Shown here: positions 44,401-52,750 of the stretch, in pieces | Layout: each line of letters starts with the position of its first letter | Position numbering within the stretch: the stretch's first letter is position 1 | Assembly (NCBI RefSeq): GCF_011752975.1 | Contig: NZ_VWWP01000006.1 | Location: 248,001 to 312,000, forward strand | Length of the DNA stretch: 64,000 nt | DNA from: Chryseobacterium sp. Tr-659 | Lineage (GTDB): Bacteria; Bacteroidota; Bacteroidia; Flavobacteriales; Weeksellaceae | Direction of reading: 5' to 3' | The notes under the pieces: model-generated | What the model was told of the DNA's origin: nothing | What the model saw: only the letters and a program-made list of their open reading frames with translations | The model's database searches: none | Position numbers and translations under genes: made by a program

Positions 44401-45282
44401 TGTAAAGGTGAATCTGTAATGCTTACTGCTGCTGGGGCGGATATATATACATGGACAAATCTGGCAGGCAATGGAAATACACAGTTGGTTTCACCTGCCG
44501 TTACTACAACTTATACAGTAACCGGAACAGGAATAAACGGATGCATGGCTCAAGCCCCGGCAGCCATTACTATTGAAGTTGTTCCTGAAATAACATCTAT
44601 TCTGAACGACATTGAAATTTGTAACGGGGATAAAGGAATATTAGATGCCGGCACAGGGGCAAATTATACATATACCTGGAATACAGGGGCAAATACGCAA
44701 ACAATTGATGTAGAATTGGCCGGAACTTATACTGTCACCATCCATAATGGGATCTGTTCAAAAACATTTTCAGCTGCAGTAAATTATATTGTTGTTCCTG
44801 AGATTTTGAATATTGTGTACAAAGATGATGCTTTAACAATTAATGTCAAGAACAATGGAAATACACCTGTTGAATATTCCATTGACGGAGGAATAACATG
44901 GCAATTATCAAATACTTTCCTGAATGTGCTTAAGAATACCAAATATCCTGTGAAAGTAAGAAATAAAGGAGCAATATGTGAAACGGAGACCACTTATTAT
45001 ACTTTTATCATTTCCAATGTAATTACTCCCAATAGCGATGGTAAAAATGATGCCATTGATTTTAGTGAAATCAGTAAATACCGAAATTTTACAGGGGCTG
45101 TATTTGACAAATATGGAAAAAAAGTATTTGAAATAAGTTCTAAAGCCCCTGTTTGGAACGGGCAGTATCTGGGCCGCCCGCTGGCCACAGACACCTATTG
45201 GTATCTTTTGTCTTGGGATGACCCGGTGACCCATAAGAAGGTAGAGATTTCAGGATGGGTATTAGTAAAGAACAGAGACTGA
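41410..45282 (+). CDS. Giant repetitive adhesin-like protein with T9SS type B (CHU_C) sorting domain
   Basis: A 1290-aa secreted protein. Signal peptide ends FVFGQ. Residues about 20-180 resemble a PPC/jelly-roll domain (GEHNSVWYKFTIATSGTLTF, NVLAGETYFLYIDNW). From about 300 onward come PKD/Ig-like repeats with CPGGSITL and TWSTGETTQSIVV strands. Two units of 229 aa are almost identical at DNA level, and a third is partial. The C terminus (ITPNSDGKNDAIDFSEIS, FDKYGKKVFEIS, TDTYWYLLSW) is the gliding-motility-associated CHU_C domain, the type B signal for the T9SS. Roles of relatives include adhesion and gliding. The start lies in a 16-bp tandem repeat. Confidence 0.92.
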   Translation: MLKKYYVKKIIFLGVLLLQIFVFGQEDCTSAITICGNSNINYSPSGIGNVNENLGGCLGASGEHNSVWYKFTIATSGTLTFILTPNNPGADYDWAIYGPNASCGNLGSPIRCNSATIIGVGAVTGLNMTSNLTSVPNGQPFPFCRFLNVLAGETYFLYIDNWVNSFNTTTSPFSLTWGGTATFLSAFTNPNLAPNPFIAPGNAGPNANSPREISICGDSTTFDFSTLSTGILNGNVNFSVSYFKTANDATTGNNPVTAPIVVNTTDTYFYNINYNDPNNPNNTISSCKQTNAIIFKNKSLSASITSPSTTLCPGGSITLTSNNTTGNTWSTGETTQSIVVTVPGVYTLTSTNGLCTSAPASVTITQDIDPNVQIAGNTVLCESAVQLTASATGTGNSYIWSTGTAGNTIAVSTPGVYTVTVKTPANCQYTKSVTVTQGIVPVVQNSGLSQCSDTQTASFDLTLSQPDISTTGGVAFDYYAAQADALAGNANTIANPNAYISGNATIYVRVKSASCSKIAELQLTVTQLAAPAITSPSTTLCPGGSITLASNNATGNTWSTGETTQSIVVTVPGVYTLTSTNGVCTSAPASVTITQDIDPNVQIAGNTVLCESAVQLTASATGTGNTYTWSTGTAGNTIAVSTPGIYTVTVKTPANCQYTKSVTVTQGIVPVVQNSGLSQCSDTQTASFDLTLSQPDISTTGGVAFDYYAAQADALAGNANTIANPNAYISGNATIYVRVKSASCSKIAELQLTVTQLAAPAITSPSTILCPGGNITLTSNNATGNTWSTGETTQSIVVTAPGVYTLTSTNGVCTSAPASVTITQDIDPNVQILGNLTFCEGFSTTLTAVAQGSGSVFTWSNGINGPINMVNIPGIYTVTVVTPSGCQYQKSVTVLMEPDMVVNIAAPLEITCTHSQVTLDATASVYQPGASFSWVAANGGIIVSGADTLTPVVSNNGTYTLTITSASPSGCKKAGTVTVIKNTTPPMITVTSPKLKICKGESVMLTAAGADIYTWTNLAGNGNTQLVSPAVTTTYTVTGTGINGCMAQAPAAITIEVVPEITSILNDIEICNGDKGILDAGTGANYTYTWNTGANTQTIDVELAGTYTVTIHNGICSKTFSAAVNYIVVPEILNIVYKDDALTINVKNNGNTPVEYSIDGGITWQLSNTFLNVLKNTKYPVKVRNKGAICETETTYYTFIISNVITPNSDGKNDAIDFSEISKYRNFTGAVFDKYGKKVFEISSKAPVWNGQYLGRPLATDTYWYLLSWDDPVTHKKVEISGWVLVKNRD
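42319..43905 (+). repeat. 687-bp near-identical internal repeats (two full units and a partial third)
   Basis: Unit 1 is 42319-43005 and unit 2 is 43006-43692; both begin ATTACTTCACCTTC and are 687 bp, exactly 229 codons. A third copy starts at 43693 and holds for about 210 bp before diverging after DPNVQI. Differences between units are mostly single bases. The period keeps the frame, so unit number can change by recombination without breaking the gene. Confidence 0.93.
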
Positions 45283-45399
45283 TAAATCTATGTAAGGGGG
45301 CTGTATATTTTGCTTAATAAGATAGTGCATTACCTCTATGTTGAATAAATCAAAGAATTAAAACTCTATCAATTAATAATTTAAACAATAATTATATAC

Positions 45400-46476
45400 A
45401 TGTCACAGCCATCTACAATAACATCTTTTATTCATGAATTAAAATCTACCTATGATGAAAAAGATCTTTTCTTTATGAATAAGCAGTTGGAAAGGGTTAA
45501 AAGATCAAAACCTTATAAAGGATTGCGGATACTCCAAAATGTTCCCTTTACCAAAGAAGCACTTATAAAGTCAGAAGCCTTGTATGAAGGGGGTGGGGAA
45601 ATCACAATGACTTCTCCCGGCTTTATGTATCCAGACATTGAATTAATTAAGAAGTTTCAATCTGCAGGAGGGGAGTTTATTAGCTTAGACAGTTTAGGTG
45701 ACAGGGAATTTGATGTTTATTTAGACTGCGCTGCAGAGCTGCTACCTAAAAGACCTCCCAAAATTGGGACTGTAGAAATTACGGGTACCGGAACCTATAA
45801 ATACGGTAAAAATGATATCTCCTATCCTGTCATTTCAATAGATCAAAGCCTTATTAAAAATCTGGAAGGAACATTAGGCACAGGAGAGGCTTTTATCAGA
45901 GCATTTAAAGAGATCACACATGAAGAAAATATTGAAAACAGATCTTTTATGATTTTTGGATATGGCAAGGTAGGAAGAGGTATAGCTTATCATTTAAATA
46001 AACAAGGAGCTCATGTGACTATCGTAGAAACAGAGGAACCTACATTAAAACGTGCTGTTTCAGATGGATTTGATGCTATTTCAGCTTACGATAAATCCAT
46101 CGTTGAAGATGCCGCAAATAGAATGTTCTGTATTGTCACAGCTACAGGAAGAGAGAATATAATATCCGGGAACTATAATATAAAAGTTTTTCAAAATAAG
46201 TATTTAGCCAATATGGGAGGAGATGATGAATTTGGTGATGGTTTTGAAGATACTGAAATCCTCTGCGGAAAAAAGCCTATTAATTTTTTTATTGCAGAAC
46301 CTACATTATTACGCTATTTAGACCCTGTTTTTTATGCTCATAATTTAGGAATTGATGTATTAATATACTCTAATCTTACGAATGGTTTACATGCATTCCC
46401 TTCCTTTATTGCTGAAGAAGTAGTACAGGAATGGATACAGATTTTTAATGAAAAAATACCTGATGGATTGCTATGA
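45400..46476 (+). CDS. S-adenosylhomocysteinase-like NAD-binding protein
   Basis: A 358-aa protein with the NAD-binding Rossmann core of adenosylhomocysteinase: FMIFGYGKVGRGIAYHL near residue 185, an acidic VTIVETEEP strand, then CIVTATGRENII and YLANMGGDDEFGDG. It is shorter than true SAHH (about 430-470 aa), and its substrate-binding N terminus differs, so it is probably not the housekeeping enzyme. It could act on another nucleoside or amino-acid-derived substrate. Its stop overlaps the start of the next gene by 4 nt (ATGA), so both proteins are likely made together and may form a two-step pathway. Confidence 0.8.
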   Translation: MSQPSTITSFIHELKSTYDEKDLFFMNKQLERVKRSKPYKGLRILQNVPFTKEALIKSEALYEGGGEITMTSPGFMYPDIELIKKFQSAGGEFISLDSLGDREFDVYLDCAAELLPKRPPKIGTVEITGTGTYKYGKNDISYPVISIDQSLIKNLEGTLGTGEAFIRAFKEITHEENIENRSFMIFGYGKVGRGIAYHLNKQGAHVTIVETEEPTLKRAVSDGFDAISAYDKSIVEDAANRMFCIVTATGRENIISGNYNIKVFQNKYLANMGGDDEFGDGFEDTEILCGKKPINFFIAEPTLLRYLDPVFYAHNLGIDVLIYSNLTNGLHAFPSFIAEEVVQEWIQIFNEKIPDGLL

Positions 46477-47327
46477 AAAAACTTAAACAGCTTATTGATA
46501 GATGTAAGCATAGAATATTGAATGATAATCAATGTCCTATGCTGATTAAGGTAAAAGATGATTATAAAAGATATTATGAGATTGCTCCCGAGCCATCTTT
46601 TAAATATATGGGAAAGATGAATAACAAAACCGGGATGGAAATTGCAGATGCTTATACCCTTATGGAGCATTCTCCCGACGATCCTTTTACGAAAGCCTCC
46701 TATGGCCAGTTAAAAGAAGAAGTGTTAAGCCAATTTAATTTTTTAAATCTAAAAGAAAATATTACTTATGAACCCTTTTATGGCAAAGGTGAACCATACA
46801 AAGATAGTTATGAAATGCTAGTGGACATTCATAATTCACATTTATTCTTTTATAAAACCGAAGATGGGTTTGGAGAAAATAATATCTCTTCAAAAAATGT
46901 AATGCTGGAAAAAACGGGAATTAAATCTGGAAATTATGAATTTCTTGTCAATGATATTTTCAGAATTGTTCATGATATATTTGGACATGCCATGTATGGC
47001 TTTGGATTTGGAGCCATTGGCGAAGATCTCGCGTGGCATACCCATATGCAAATGTTTTCCCCTTTAGCAGGTGCCGCTTTAACTACGGAAACAAGAGGGC
47101 AGAACTGTTGGGTAAATTTTGGAGCCCATATGAGAAATGAAGAAGGAAAGCTCTTTGAGAAAAATGAAGTGGGATTTATTCCTCCGCAGAAAAGGCCTTT
47201 CGCAGAACAAAAGATGGGATTACTGCCTTATCAGATAAGTGGAGTAAGGGTTTATGATTCAGATAACGGAACTGTGAATGCTAAGCTAAACTCTAACTGG
47301 GATTCCTTTTTAGGAATTGCAAGGTAA
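46473..47327 (+). CDS. Uncharacterised HDxFGH-motif protein, possible non-haem iron enzyme
   Basis: A 284-aa cytoplasmic protein. The striking block is His167-Asp-Ile-Phe-Gly-His172, then GEDLAWHTHMQMFSPLAG and TTETRGQNCWVNFG with Glu206, and FAEQKMGLLPYQ. H-x4-H followed 34 residues later by Glu recalls the 2-His-1-carboxylate iron site of aromatic amino acid hydroxylases (H-x4-H, Glu about 40 later), but the rest differs. From memory, closely similar blocks occur in uncharacterised proteins of phages and environmental bacteria. It is translationally coupled to the SAHH-like gene. I cannot name a reaction. Iron binding is a hypothesis from the motif. Confidence 0.7.
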   Translation: MKKLKQLIDRCKHRILNDNQCPMLIKVKDDYKRYYEIAPEPSFKYMGKMNNKTGMEIADAYTLMEHSPDDPFTKASYGQLKEEVLSQFNFLNLKENITYEPFYGKGEPYKDSYEMLVDIHNSHLFFYKTEDGFGENNISSKNVMLEKTGIKSGNYEFLVNDIFRIVHDIFGHAMYGFGFGAIGEDLAWHTHMQMFSPLAGAALTTETRGQNCWVNFGAHMRNEEGKLFEKNEVGFIPPQKRPFAEQKMGLLPYQISGVRVYDSDNGTVNAKLNSNWDSFLGIAR

Positions 47328-47334
47328 CTTAAGT

Positions 47335-47961
47335 CTACAAGGGTTTTTTATAATTCTGTATGGCCCAAATCAGTAATGCATTTTTTTCTTTTGGAATACC
47401 TAGTTTTTCTATAATTCTGGTACGGTGTCCTTCTATTGTTTTTTCGGAGAGGAAAAGAAGCTCAGCAATTTGTTTACTGGTCTTTTGACCCGCTATTAAT
47501 TCTATTATTTTTCTTTCGGAAAGTGTTAACAAGCTGAGTTTGTCGAGGTCATCTGTGTGTTCTATTGTATAATTTTGAAGCAAAGCTCCAGAATAATATT
47601 TCTTTCCTAAAGCAATTTCTTTCATACATTTTTCTAGATCAGGAGAAGCTTTTTCTTTTAAAATATAACCATCTACGTCAAATTCTTTTGCTTTGTTCAG
47701 AACTCCAATTTCATTGTGCATGGTGAGGATTATAACTTTAGTATGCCATTTATTTTCCATTACTTTTTTTGCCACTTCCAATCCGTCCAAACCCGGCATA
47801 TTTAAATCCAAAACAGCTACATCCGGCAAATAAACCTGAATGTAATTAAGTGCTGCAGTTCCATTAGAGCAGGCACTCACTACGTTATATCCTAAATTTG
47901 TAAGGTAAGAAACGGTTCCATTCAGGGTTAAAGGATGATCGTCTGCAACTAGAATTTTCAT
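47335..47961 (-). CDS. NarL/FixJ-family response regulator
   Basis: A 208-aa response regulator. The receiver domain has the acidic pair in LVADDHP, phospho-acceptor Asp52 in VAVLDLNMPGLDG, Thr in IILTMHN and Lys in YILKEKASP. The C-terminal LuxR-type HTH spans about 145-205 (LTLSERKIIELIAGQKTSKQ, LFLSEKTIEGHRTRIIEKLG). It is preceded by its kinase gene on the same strand with a 4-bp gap, and ends 7 bp from the convergent HDxFGH gene. Confidence 0.92.
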   Translation of the reverse strand: MKILVADDHPLTLNGTVSYLTNLGYNVVSACSNGTAALNYIQVYLPDVAVLDLNMPGLDGLEVAKKVMENKWHTKVIILTMHNEIGVLNKAKEFDVDGYILKEKASPDLEKCMKEIALGKKYYSGALLQNYTIEHTDDLDKLSLLTLSERKIIELIAGQKTSKQIAELLFLSEKTIEGHRTRIIEKLGIPKEKNALLIWAIQNYKKPL

Positions 47962-47965
47962 ATTA

Positions 47966-49954
47966 TTATTTTTTTATTTGAACCACTATTTTTGTGCCTT
48001 TATCAGTTGAAGTGATATGAGCTTGTCCGCCAATTGCTTTACTTCTTTCTATAATATTGTGTAAGCCAAAAGCATCCATTTTTTCCAGAGTTTCCTTTAC
48101 ATTAAACCCTTTTCCATTATCAATAATTTCTAAAATAACAGTGTCTTTATTTTCAGTTACAATTACTTTTGCCGCGATAGCATCTGCGTATTTTATAATA
48201 TTTGAAACAGCTTCCTGCACAATTCTATAAATTTGTAATTCTTTTTCAGTCGTGAGACCATCCTGATAATTGATTTCGGAGGAAAGCATAAAACGATGCG
48301 TGTTTTGGATGCGTTCTACAAATTGTTCTAAACTGGCTTCAAGTCCTATTTTTTCAAAAAGAACGGGATGTAAATTTCTGCTTATTGCTCTGATGTCATT
48401 AATAATGCTGTCCACTTTTTCGTTTAATTGAAGTTGGCTTGCCTCAAAAGAATGCTTAAGCGACAATAGTTCATGGCTCACACTATCATGGAGATCAGAT
48501 GCAATTCTTTTGCGTTCTTCCTCAGTTTTATCCAGAAGGTTTTTAGTAAATTGCAATGAACGTTCTTTTTCTAAAGACAATTTCTTTTGTTTTTGTTTTA
48601 AATAATAAATGATAATTACTAATAACAATGCAATAAAAACGAGTATTAAAGCCATAATAACAGTATTTTTATTGATAATAGTTTCTTGTTGGAGCTTAAT
48701 TTCCTGCTCTTTTTCTTTTGTTTCATATTTTGCGGCGAGGTCTAAATTGATCAGCTTACTTTTTGCACTCGATAAGCTGTCCCTTGTACGGTAGACTTCA
48801 TTATTATAAAAAACAACCTTGTCCAGATCTCTGCTTTGAATTGCTTTTTCCAATAAAACACTGTAAAATAGGTTCGCTCTTTCGTAGTTTTTATGCTCAA
48901 GCAAATTGGGCAGTGAATTTTCTATGTATTTTGTGTTACACGTTTTTACATCTTTATTGATTTGATATAAAGCCAAAGTCGCCAGATAATCCTTTTGCCA
49001 ATTTTGAGAGGTGTTTTTTTCTGCAACAGGCTTTATCCTATCTAAAACTATCTGGGCATCGTTTAATTTATTTTCTTCAATTAAAGCTTCTATTTCGTAA
49101 TCAGAAATACCAAGCAGAAGTACATCATTATCATATTGGCTGCCTAAATATTCTTTGTAAGTTTCGTGGATATATTTATTTTTTAGCTGATGCTGATTAA
49201 AGAAACCATAAACAGAACATTTGTTGTATTTGCCCATAAAATAATCATAGGTATTCCCGATTTCTTTAGAGATTTTTATCACTTCATCCGCACTTGCAAC
49301 CGCCTTCTGAAAAGAACCATTTGCTTTGTAAATATTCACATAATTCGACTCTACAGAAGCTATGCTTTCCTGATCTCTGATTCTTATAGAGTAGTTTCTT
49401 GATTTTTCATTCGCTTCTATGCTGTTTTTTAAATCTCCTAAAACAAAATAAGTATATGATAAATCATAATAAGCACGGGCTATTTTGTAACAACTTTTGT
49501 AATCATCAGGCTCTAAAGCGGTAATTTTTAAAAAGTAATCTTTAGCCTTGTTGAGATGGTCTTTGTCAAATTCTAAATTGCCATAATAGCTATCAATGTA
49601 AATTGTTTTTATAGGGGGTAATTTACTCCTGTATCTTTCATCAAATTCTTTTACAACCTGGGTAAGACGAGGGTCAAAATCATAAAAATAAACAAATTTT
49701 GTAGTCACTAAATCCAGAATTTTGGAAGCGTTCGAATAATCATTTTTAGCCATTTTACTTTGATAGTAGTCCAAAAAAACTTTCAGATAACGTTCTTTAT
49801 CTGCGTTATAGTTTTCATTTTTCCTTAACCAAACTTTTGTAGGCTCTTCTTTTGGCGGAGTTACTTTTTCAAAATAAAAATTTTCCTTTTTTTCCCTACA
49901 TGATAATGTGAAAAAAGTAATGAATAAGAATATGATTTTCTTAATCGTAGGCAT
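47966..49954 (-). CDS. TPR-containing sensor histidine kinase (HisKA_3)
   Basis: A 662-aa kinase, partner of the NarL-type regulator downstream. The N terminus has a lipobox-like signal (FITFFTLSC). Residues about 110-390 are TPR repeats that would lie in the periplasm. A transmembrane helix is near 430-450 (TVIMALILVFIALLLVIIIY). The HisKA_3 dimerisation helix holds the phospho-acceptor His in KRIASDLHDSVSHELL, and the ATPase has the N box IVQEAVSNIIKYADA and the G box IDNGKGFNV. A TPR sensor suggests that it reads a protein or peptide signal. A -7-like TACATTTG lies at 49970-49977 on the minus strand, without a matching TTG. Confidence 0.92.
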   Translation of the reverse strand: MPTIKKIIFLFITFFTLSCREKKENFYFEKVTPPKEEPTKVWLRKNENYNADKERYLKVFLDYYQSKMAKNDYSNASKILDLVTTKFVYFYDFDPRLTQVVKEFDERYRSKLPPIKTIYIDSYYGNLEFDKDHLNKAKDYFLKITALEPDDYKSCYKIARAYYDLSYTYFVLGDLKNSIEANEKSRNYSIRIRDQESIASVESNYVNIYKANGSFQKAVASADEVIKISKEIGNTYDYFMGKYNKCSVYGFFNQHQLKNKYIHETYKEYLGSQYDNDVLLLGISDYEIEALIEENKLNDAQIVLDRIKPVAEKNTSQNWQKDYLATLALYQINKDVKTCNTKYIENSLPNLLEHKNYERANLFYSVLLEKAIQSRDLDKVVFYNNEVYRTRDSLSSAKSKLINLDLAAKYETKEKEQEIKLQQETIINKNTVIMALILVFIALLLVIIIYYLKQKQKKLSLEKERSLQFTKNLLDKTEEERKRIASDLHDSVSHELLSLKHSFEASQLQLNEKVDSIINDIRAISRNLHPVLFEKIGLEASLEQFVERIQNTHRFMLSSEINYQDGLTTEKELQIYRIVQEAVSNIIKYADAIAAKVIVTENKDTVILEIIDNGKGFNVKETLEKMDAFGLHNIIERSKAIGGQAHITSTDKGTKIVVQIKK

Positions 49955-50087
49955 ACAAGTATTTTTTTACAAATGTATCAATTTCTAATATTGAAAATTA
50001 TACAATCTTCAATTCAGGGGTTTACCCTTGTATGAATCTCCGGGAGAATGATACAATTTTGTGATGTAATTAATAAAAATTATTATC

Positions 50088-51116
50088 ATGAAAAGTAAAA
50101 TACTTTTAATGCCTTTCAATCTGAATTTTCAAAAAATCTGGATTGCCTATTTTTTAATGATTTTCCAATTTGGATTTTCTCAGCAAGGATCAGCGCTGGA
50201 TTTTGATGGCGTAAACGATTATGTAAACTGTGGAAACATTTTGCCTGTAAGTTATACCAAAGAAGCTTGGATTTATGTGAAAAGTTTAAGTACCCAAAAC
50301 AACATTATCTCCGGTGGCGATTCGGATGGGCTGCACGCTTTCTGGATACCCAATAGTTCAGGGAAGCTTTCTGCCGGACATAATGGCGGCTGGTTTAGCG
50401 TAGAAGACTCTGTTCCATTGTCTATTAATACATGGTATCACGTTGCCGTAACTTATGACGCCGCTACTAGTACGCTGAATTTGTATAAAAATGGAGTATT
50501 GGTTGATAGCAATGATGAGATTGATCCGGTTGAAGGAGGAAACATCGTTAGATTAGGCGCTTTTAATAATGCTGCAAATAGTTTTACAGGAACTATGGAT
50601 GAAGTAAGAATCTGGAACAGAGCTTTGTCTCCCGGTGAAATAGCAAACCATATGAACTGTGAGCTGCTAGGTCCGGAAGCAGGATTAATTGCGTATTATA
50701 AATTTAATCAGGGCGTTGCTAATGGGAATAATACTTCTGTAACAACCCTGCAAGACAGCAGTGGAAATAATTATAATGGAACCCTTAATGGTTTTGCTTT
50801 AACCGGAAACTCTTCTAACTGGGTTGGTAATAGTATTATAATTACCGGAACTATTTGTTCTACCTTAAATGTATCCTCAGTAGAAAAAACGAAATTTAAA
50901 CTCTTTCCTAACCCTGTTACAAACAAGTTGTTCCTGACATCTCAACAGCCCATTTTAGATGTTGAAGTAATTAACTTTCTAGGGCAAACTCTTATAAAAC
51001 AAAAAATAAACAGCGTTGAAGCGGAAATTAATTTGTCATCTCTTACCCCGGCCACTTATTGGGTTAGAGTAAAAACTGAAAAAGATCTTGAGACCATAAA
51101 AGTTATTAAAAAATAA
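50088..51116 (+). CDS. LamG-domain secreted protein with T9SS sorting domain
   Basis: A 342-aa protein, exported (signal helix about 15-31, ending FGFSQ). Residues about 35-190 are a concanavalin/LamG-like jelly roll (ALDFDGVNDYVNCGN, WYHVAVTYDAATSTLNLYKN, GTMDEVRIWNRALSPGEI), a fold that binds glycans or proteins. A spacer follows, and then a T9SS type A sorting domain (FKLFPNPVTNKLFLTS, LGQTLIKQ, TPATYWVRV). The LamG part usually serves attachment. The gene is divergent from the TPR kinase (133 bp), which may sense a related condition. Confidence 0.9.
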   Translation: MKSKILLMPFNLNFQKIWIAYFLMIFQFGFSQQGSALDFDGVNDYVNCGNILPVSYTKEAWIYVKSLSTQNNIISGGDSDGLHAFWIPNSSGKLSAGHNGGWFSVEDSVPLSINTWYHVAVTYDAATSTLNLYKNGVLVDSNDEIDPVEGGNIVRLGAFNNAANSFTGTMDEVRIWNRALSPGEIANHMNCELLGPEAGLIAYYKFNQGVANGNNTSVTTLQDSSGNNYNGTLNGFALTGNSSNWVGNSIIITGTICSTLNVSSVEKTKFKLFPNPVTNKLFLTSQQPILDVEVINFLGQTLIKQKINSVEAEINLSSLTPATYWVRVKTEKDLETIKVIKK

Positions 51117-51206
51117 AGACGGTAGAAATTCACTTTTTTGTAAGGAATTTAGAATAGAAACGTCACTTAAGTTATTCTATTTCCTTGCAATTTGATCTGG
51201 TATTGT

Positions 51207-51240
51207 TGTGAGTATGGCTTTCCTTGAGGGCATACTCACA
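51207..51240 (+). terminator. Hairpin after the LamG gene
   Basis: Perfect 10-bp stem TGTGAGTATG / CATACTCACA with a 14-nt loop, about 90 bp past the plus-strand stop, followed by a pyrimidine-rich TCTTCCTTTC rather than a clean T run. Could be a terminator or an mRNA 3' stabiliser. Confidence 0.5.
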
Positions 51241-51330
51241 TCTTCCTTTCATTATGTTTAGGCTACAATATCATTTCGGAATCAAAATGATTGAAGTTAA
51301 TTTTTATTTATATACATTACCAGCAAAATT

Positions 51331-51362
51331 AAAAAAGATAGAACACTTGTTCTATCTTTTTT
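51331..51362. terminator. Bidirectional terminator
   Basis: Perfect 14-bp stem AAAAAAGATAGAAC / GTTCTATCTTTTTT with a 4-nt loop, 36 bp past the stop of the minus-strand gene at 51399 and usable by the plus-strand gene at 51116. Confidence 0.9.
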
Positions 51363-51398
51363 ACTATGCGGATGCATTAAATTTATATAATTTGTTAA

Positions 51399-52106
51399 TT
51401 ATTTTTTTACAAATTTAATTGATTGATGATCATAAGTAAGAATGTATATTCCAGCTGGAAGTTCTCTAACATCGATATCTTTATTATTATATTCTCCAGC
51501 CAAAATCAATTGTCCATTAAGGTCATTAATTTTATAATGAACCTTGGATTGAAGGTTTGTTAACCTTATAAAATCAGTTGTAGGATTTGGATAAATTTCA
51601 GTCTTATTTTTTGAGAATGTATTTTCAGAAGTTGCCAGTGTTCCCGCCGTGATATTAAAATTATTTGAAAAGCTATTTAGATCAACATAATTGCTATTCT
51701 GAAAAGCTATTTTAGCAGCTGAATTGCTGGCAGCAGATGGGTTGATAACATTTTTAATAATTACTTTAATGGTTGTGCCTTGAGAAAGGGCCTGAGAAAT
51801 ATCTATTTTCAATTCACCATTTCCAAAATTTCGTAAATATCCTGGAGTTTCAGTAGTAGATCCATTAAGAAAAACATCAATATCAGAAGTACTGGCAGGT
51901 GAAACATTAGGAGAGAAAGAGGGAAGCGTAGATCCCGGTACAACCTTGGCAGAAATAGCATTCCAGGTTTGTCCTCCTGAACCAGCAGTTAAGTTAAAGG
52001 TATACGTAGTTGTTGCCCCTGCAATAGTTGAAGTAGTTGTGATAGAATTTTGTCCGAAAATAACAGCATAGGACAATAATAAAAGAGTAGTTAATTTTTG
52101 TTTCAT
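51399..52106 (-). CDS. Small secreted protein with T9SS sorting domain
   Basis: A 235-aa exported protein, signal peptide ending VIFGQ. The mature part (about 20-150) is a Thr/Ser-rich beta-sandwich of unknown role. It is followed by a T9SS type A sorting domain (KTEIYPNPTTDFIRLTN, INDLNGQLILAGEY, ELPAGIYILTYD). The sequence TACTTTTG at 52127-52134 (minus strand), about 20 bp before the ATG, fits the -7 box; no TTG lies at the expected distance. No catalytic motif. Confidence 0.87.
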   Translation of the reverse strand: MKQKLTTLLLLSYAVIFGQNSITTTSTIAGATTTYTFNLTAGSGGQTWNAISAKVVPGSTLPSFSPNVSPASTSDIDVFLNGSTTETPGYLRNFGNGELKIDISQALSQGTTIKVIIKNVINPSAASNSAAKIAFQNSNYVDLNSFSNNFNITAGTLATSENTFSKNKTEIYPNPTTDFIRLTNLQSKVHYKINDLNGQLILAGEYNNKDIDVRELPAGIYILTYDHQSIKFVKK

Positions 52107-52750
52107 TAAAAAATATAATTTGCGCGCAAAAGTACTGAATTTATCCGAAATTAAATGAATTATTTTTTTAAAAAATCCTTATTTTATGGTGGTTTCCGGA
52201 GATTTTTGAAAACCAGAATTGCTGTTAAAATATGATTCAAATTTTCTTCAAAATAACCTTTAATCTATTTAAAATGTATATAGAAAGAAAAAAATATAAA
52301 AGTGAAGATACTAATGAGACTGATTCTTTTATGTAAACATTTTTATAAAGGTTATTCCAACAATTTTCTGGTTAAGCTGATTTTTATATAAGTAATTATA
52401 ATCTTTCAAAATCCAGCAGTAATTTTCATGGAGCAGGAGCCAAAATCAGCCCGAAGAACGGCTTATTTGGTGTCGAAGGCTGAATATGCTGGAAATCAGA
52501 TATGGAGATTAAAGAGTTCAGGTGATGTTGTGAGCCTCTTCATTGATAGATGATAGAGAGTAAAAATTGTCCCTATTTCTCACAAAGATTAGGGTAATGT
52601 AATGCAATTAGCTCAATTAGTTTCTTTAGGGTGTGTGTACTTTAGGGAAGATAAAAAGTATATTCATCATGAAAAGATTAAATTTACTTACTAAATGAAA
52701 ACAATACCTGTAATTTTCTAGTTAATAACTGCAAAAACTGATATTTAGAT
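52107..52750. other. Long AT-rich divergent intergenic region
   Basis: 644 bp between divergent genes. No coding frame with family resemblance was found; a short GC-richer patch at about 52430-52560 may be a decayed remnant but could not be identified. The GH97 promoter should lie near the right end. Confidence 0.45.
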
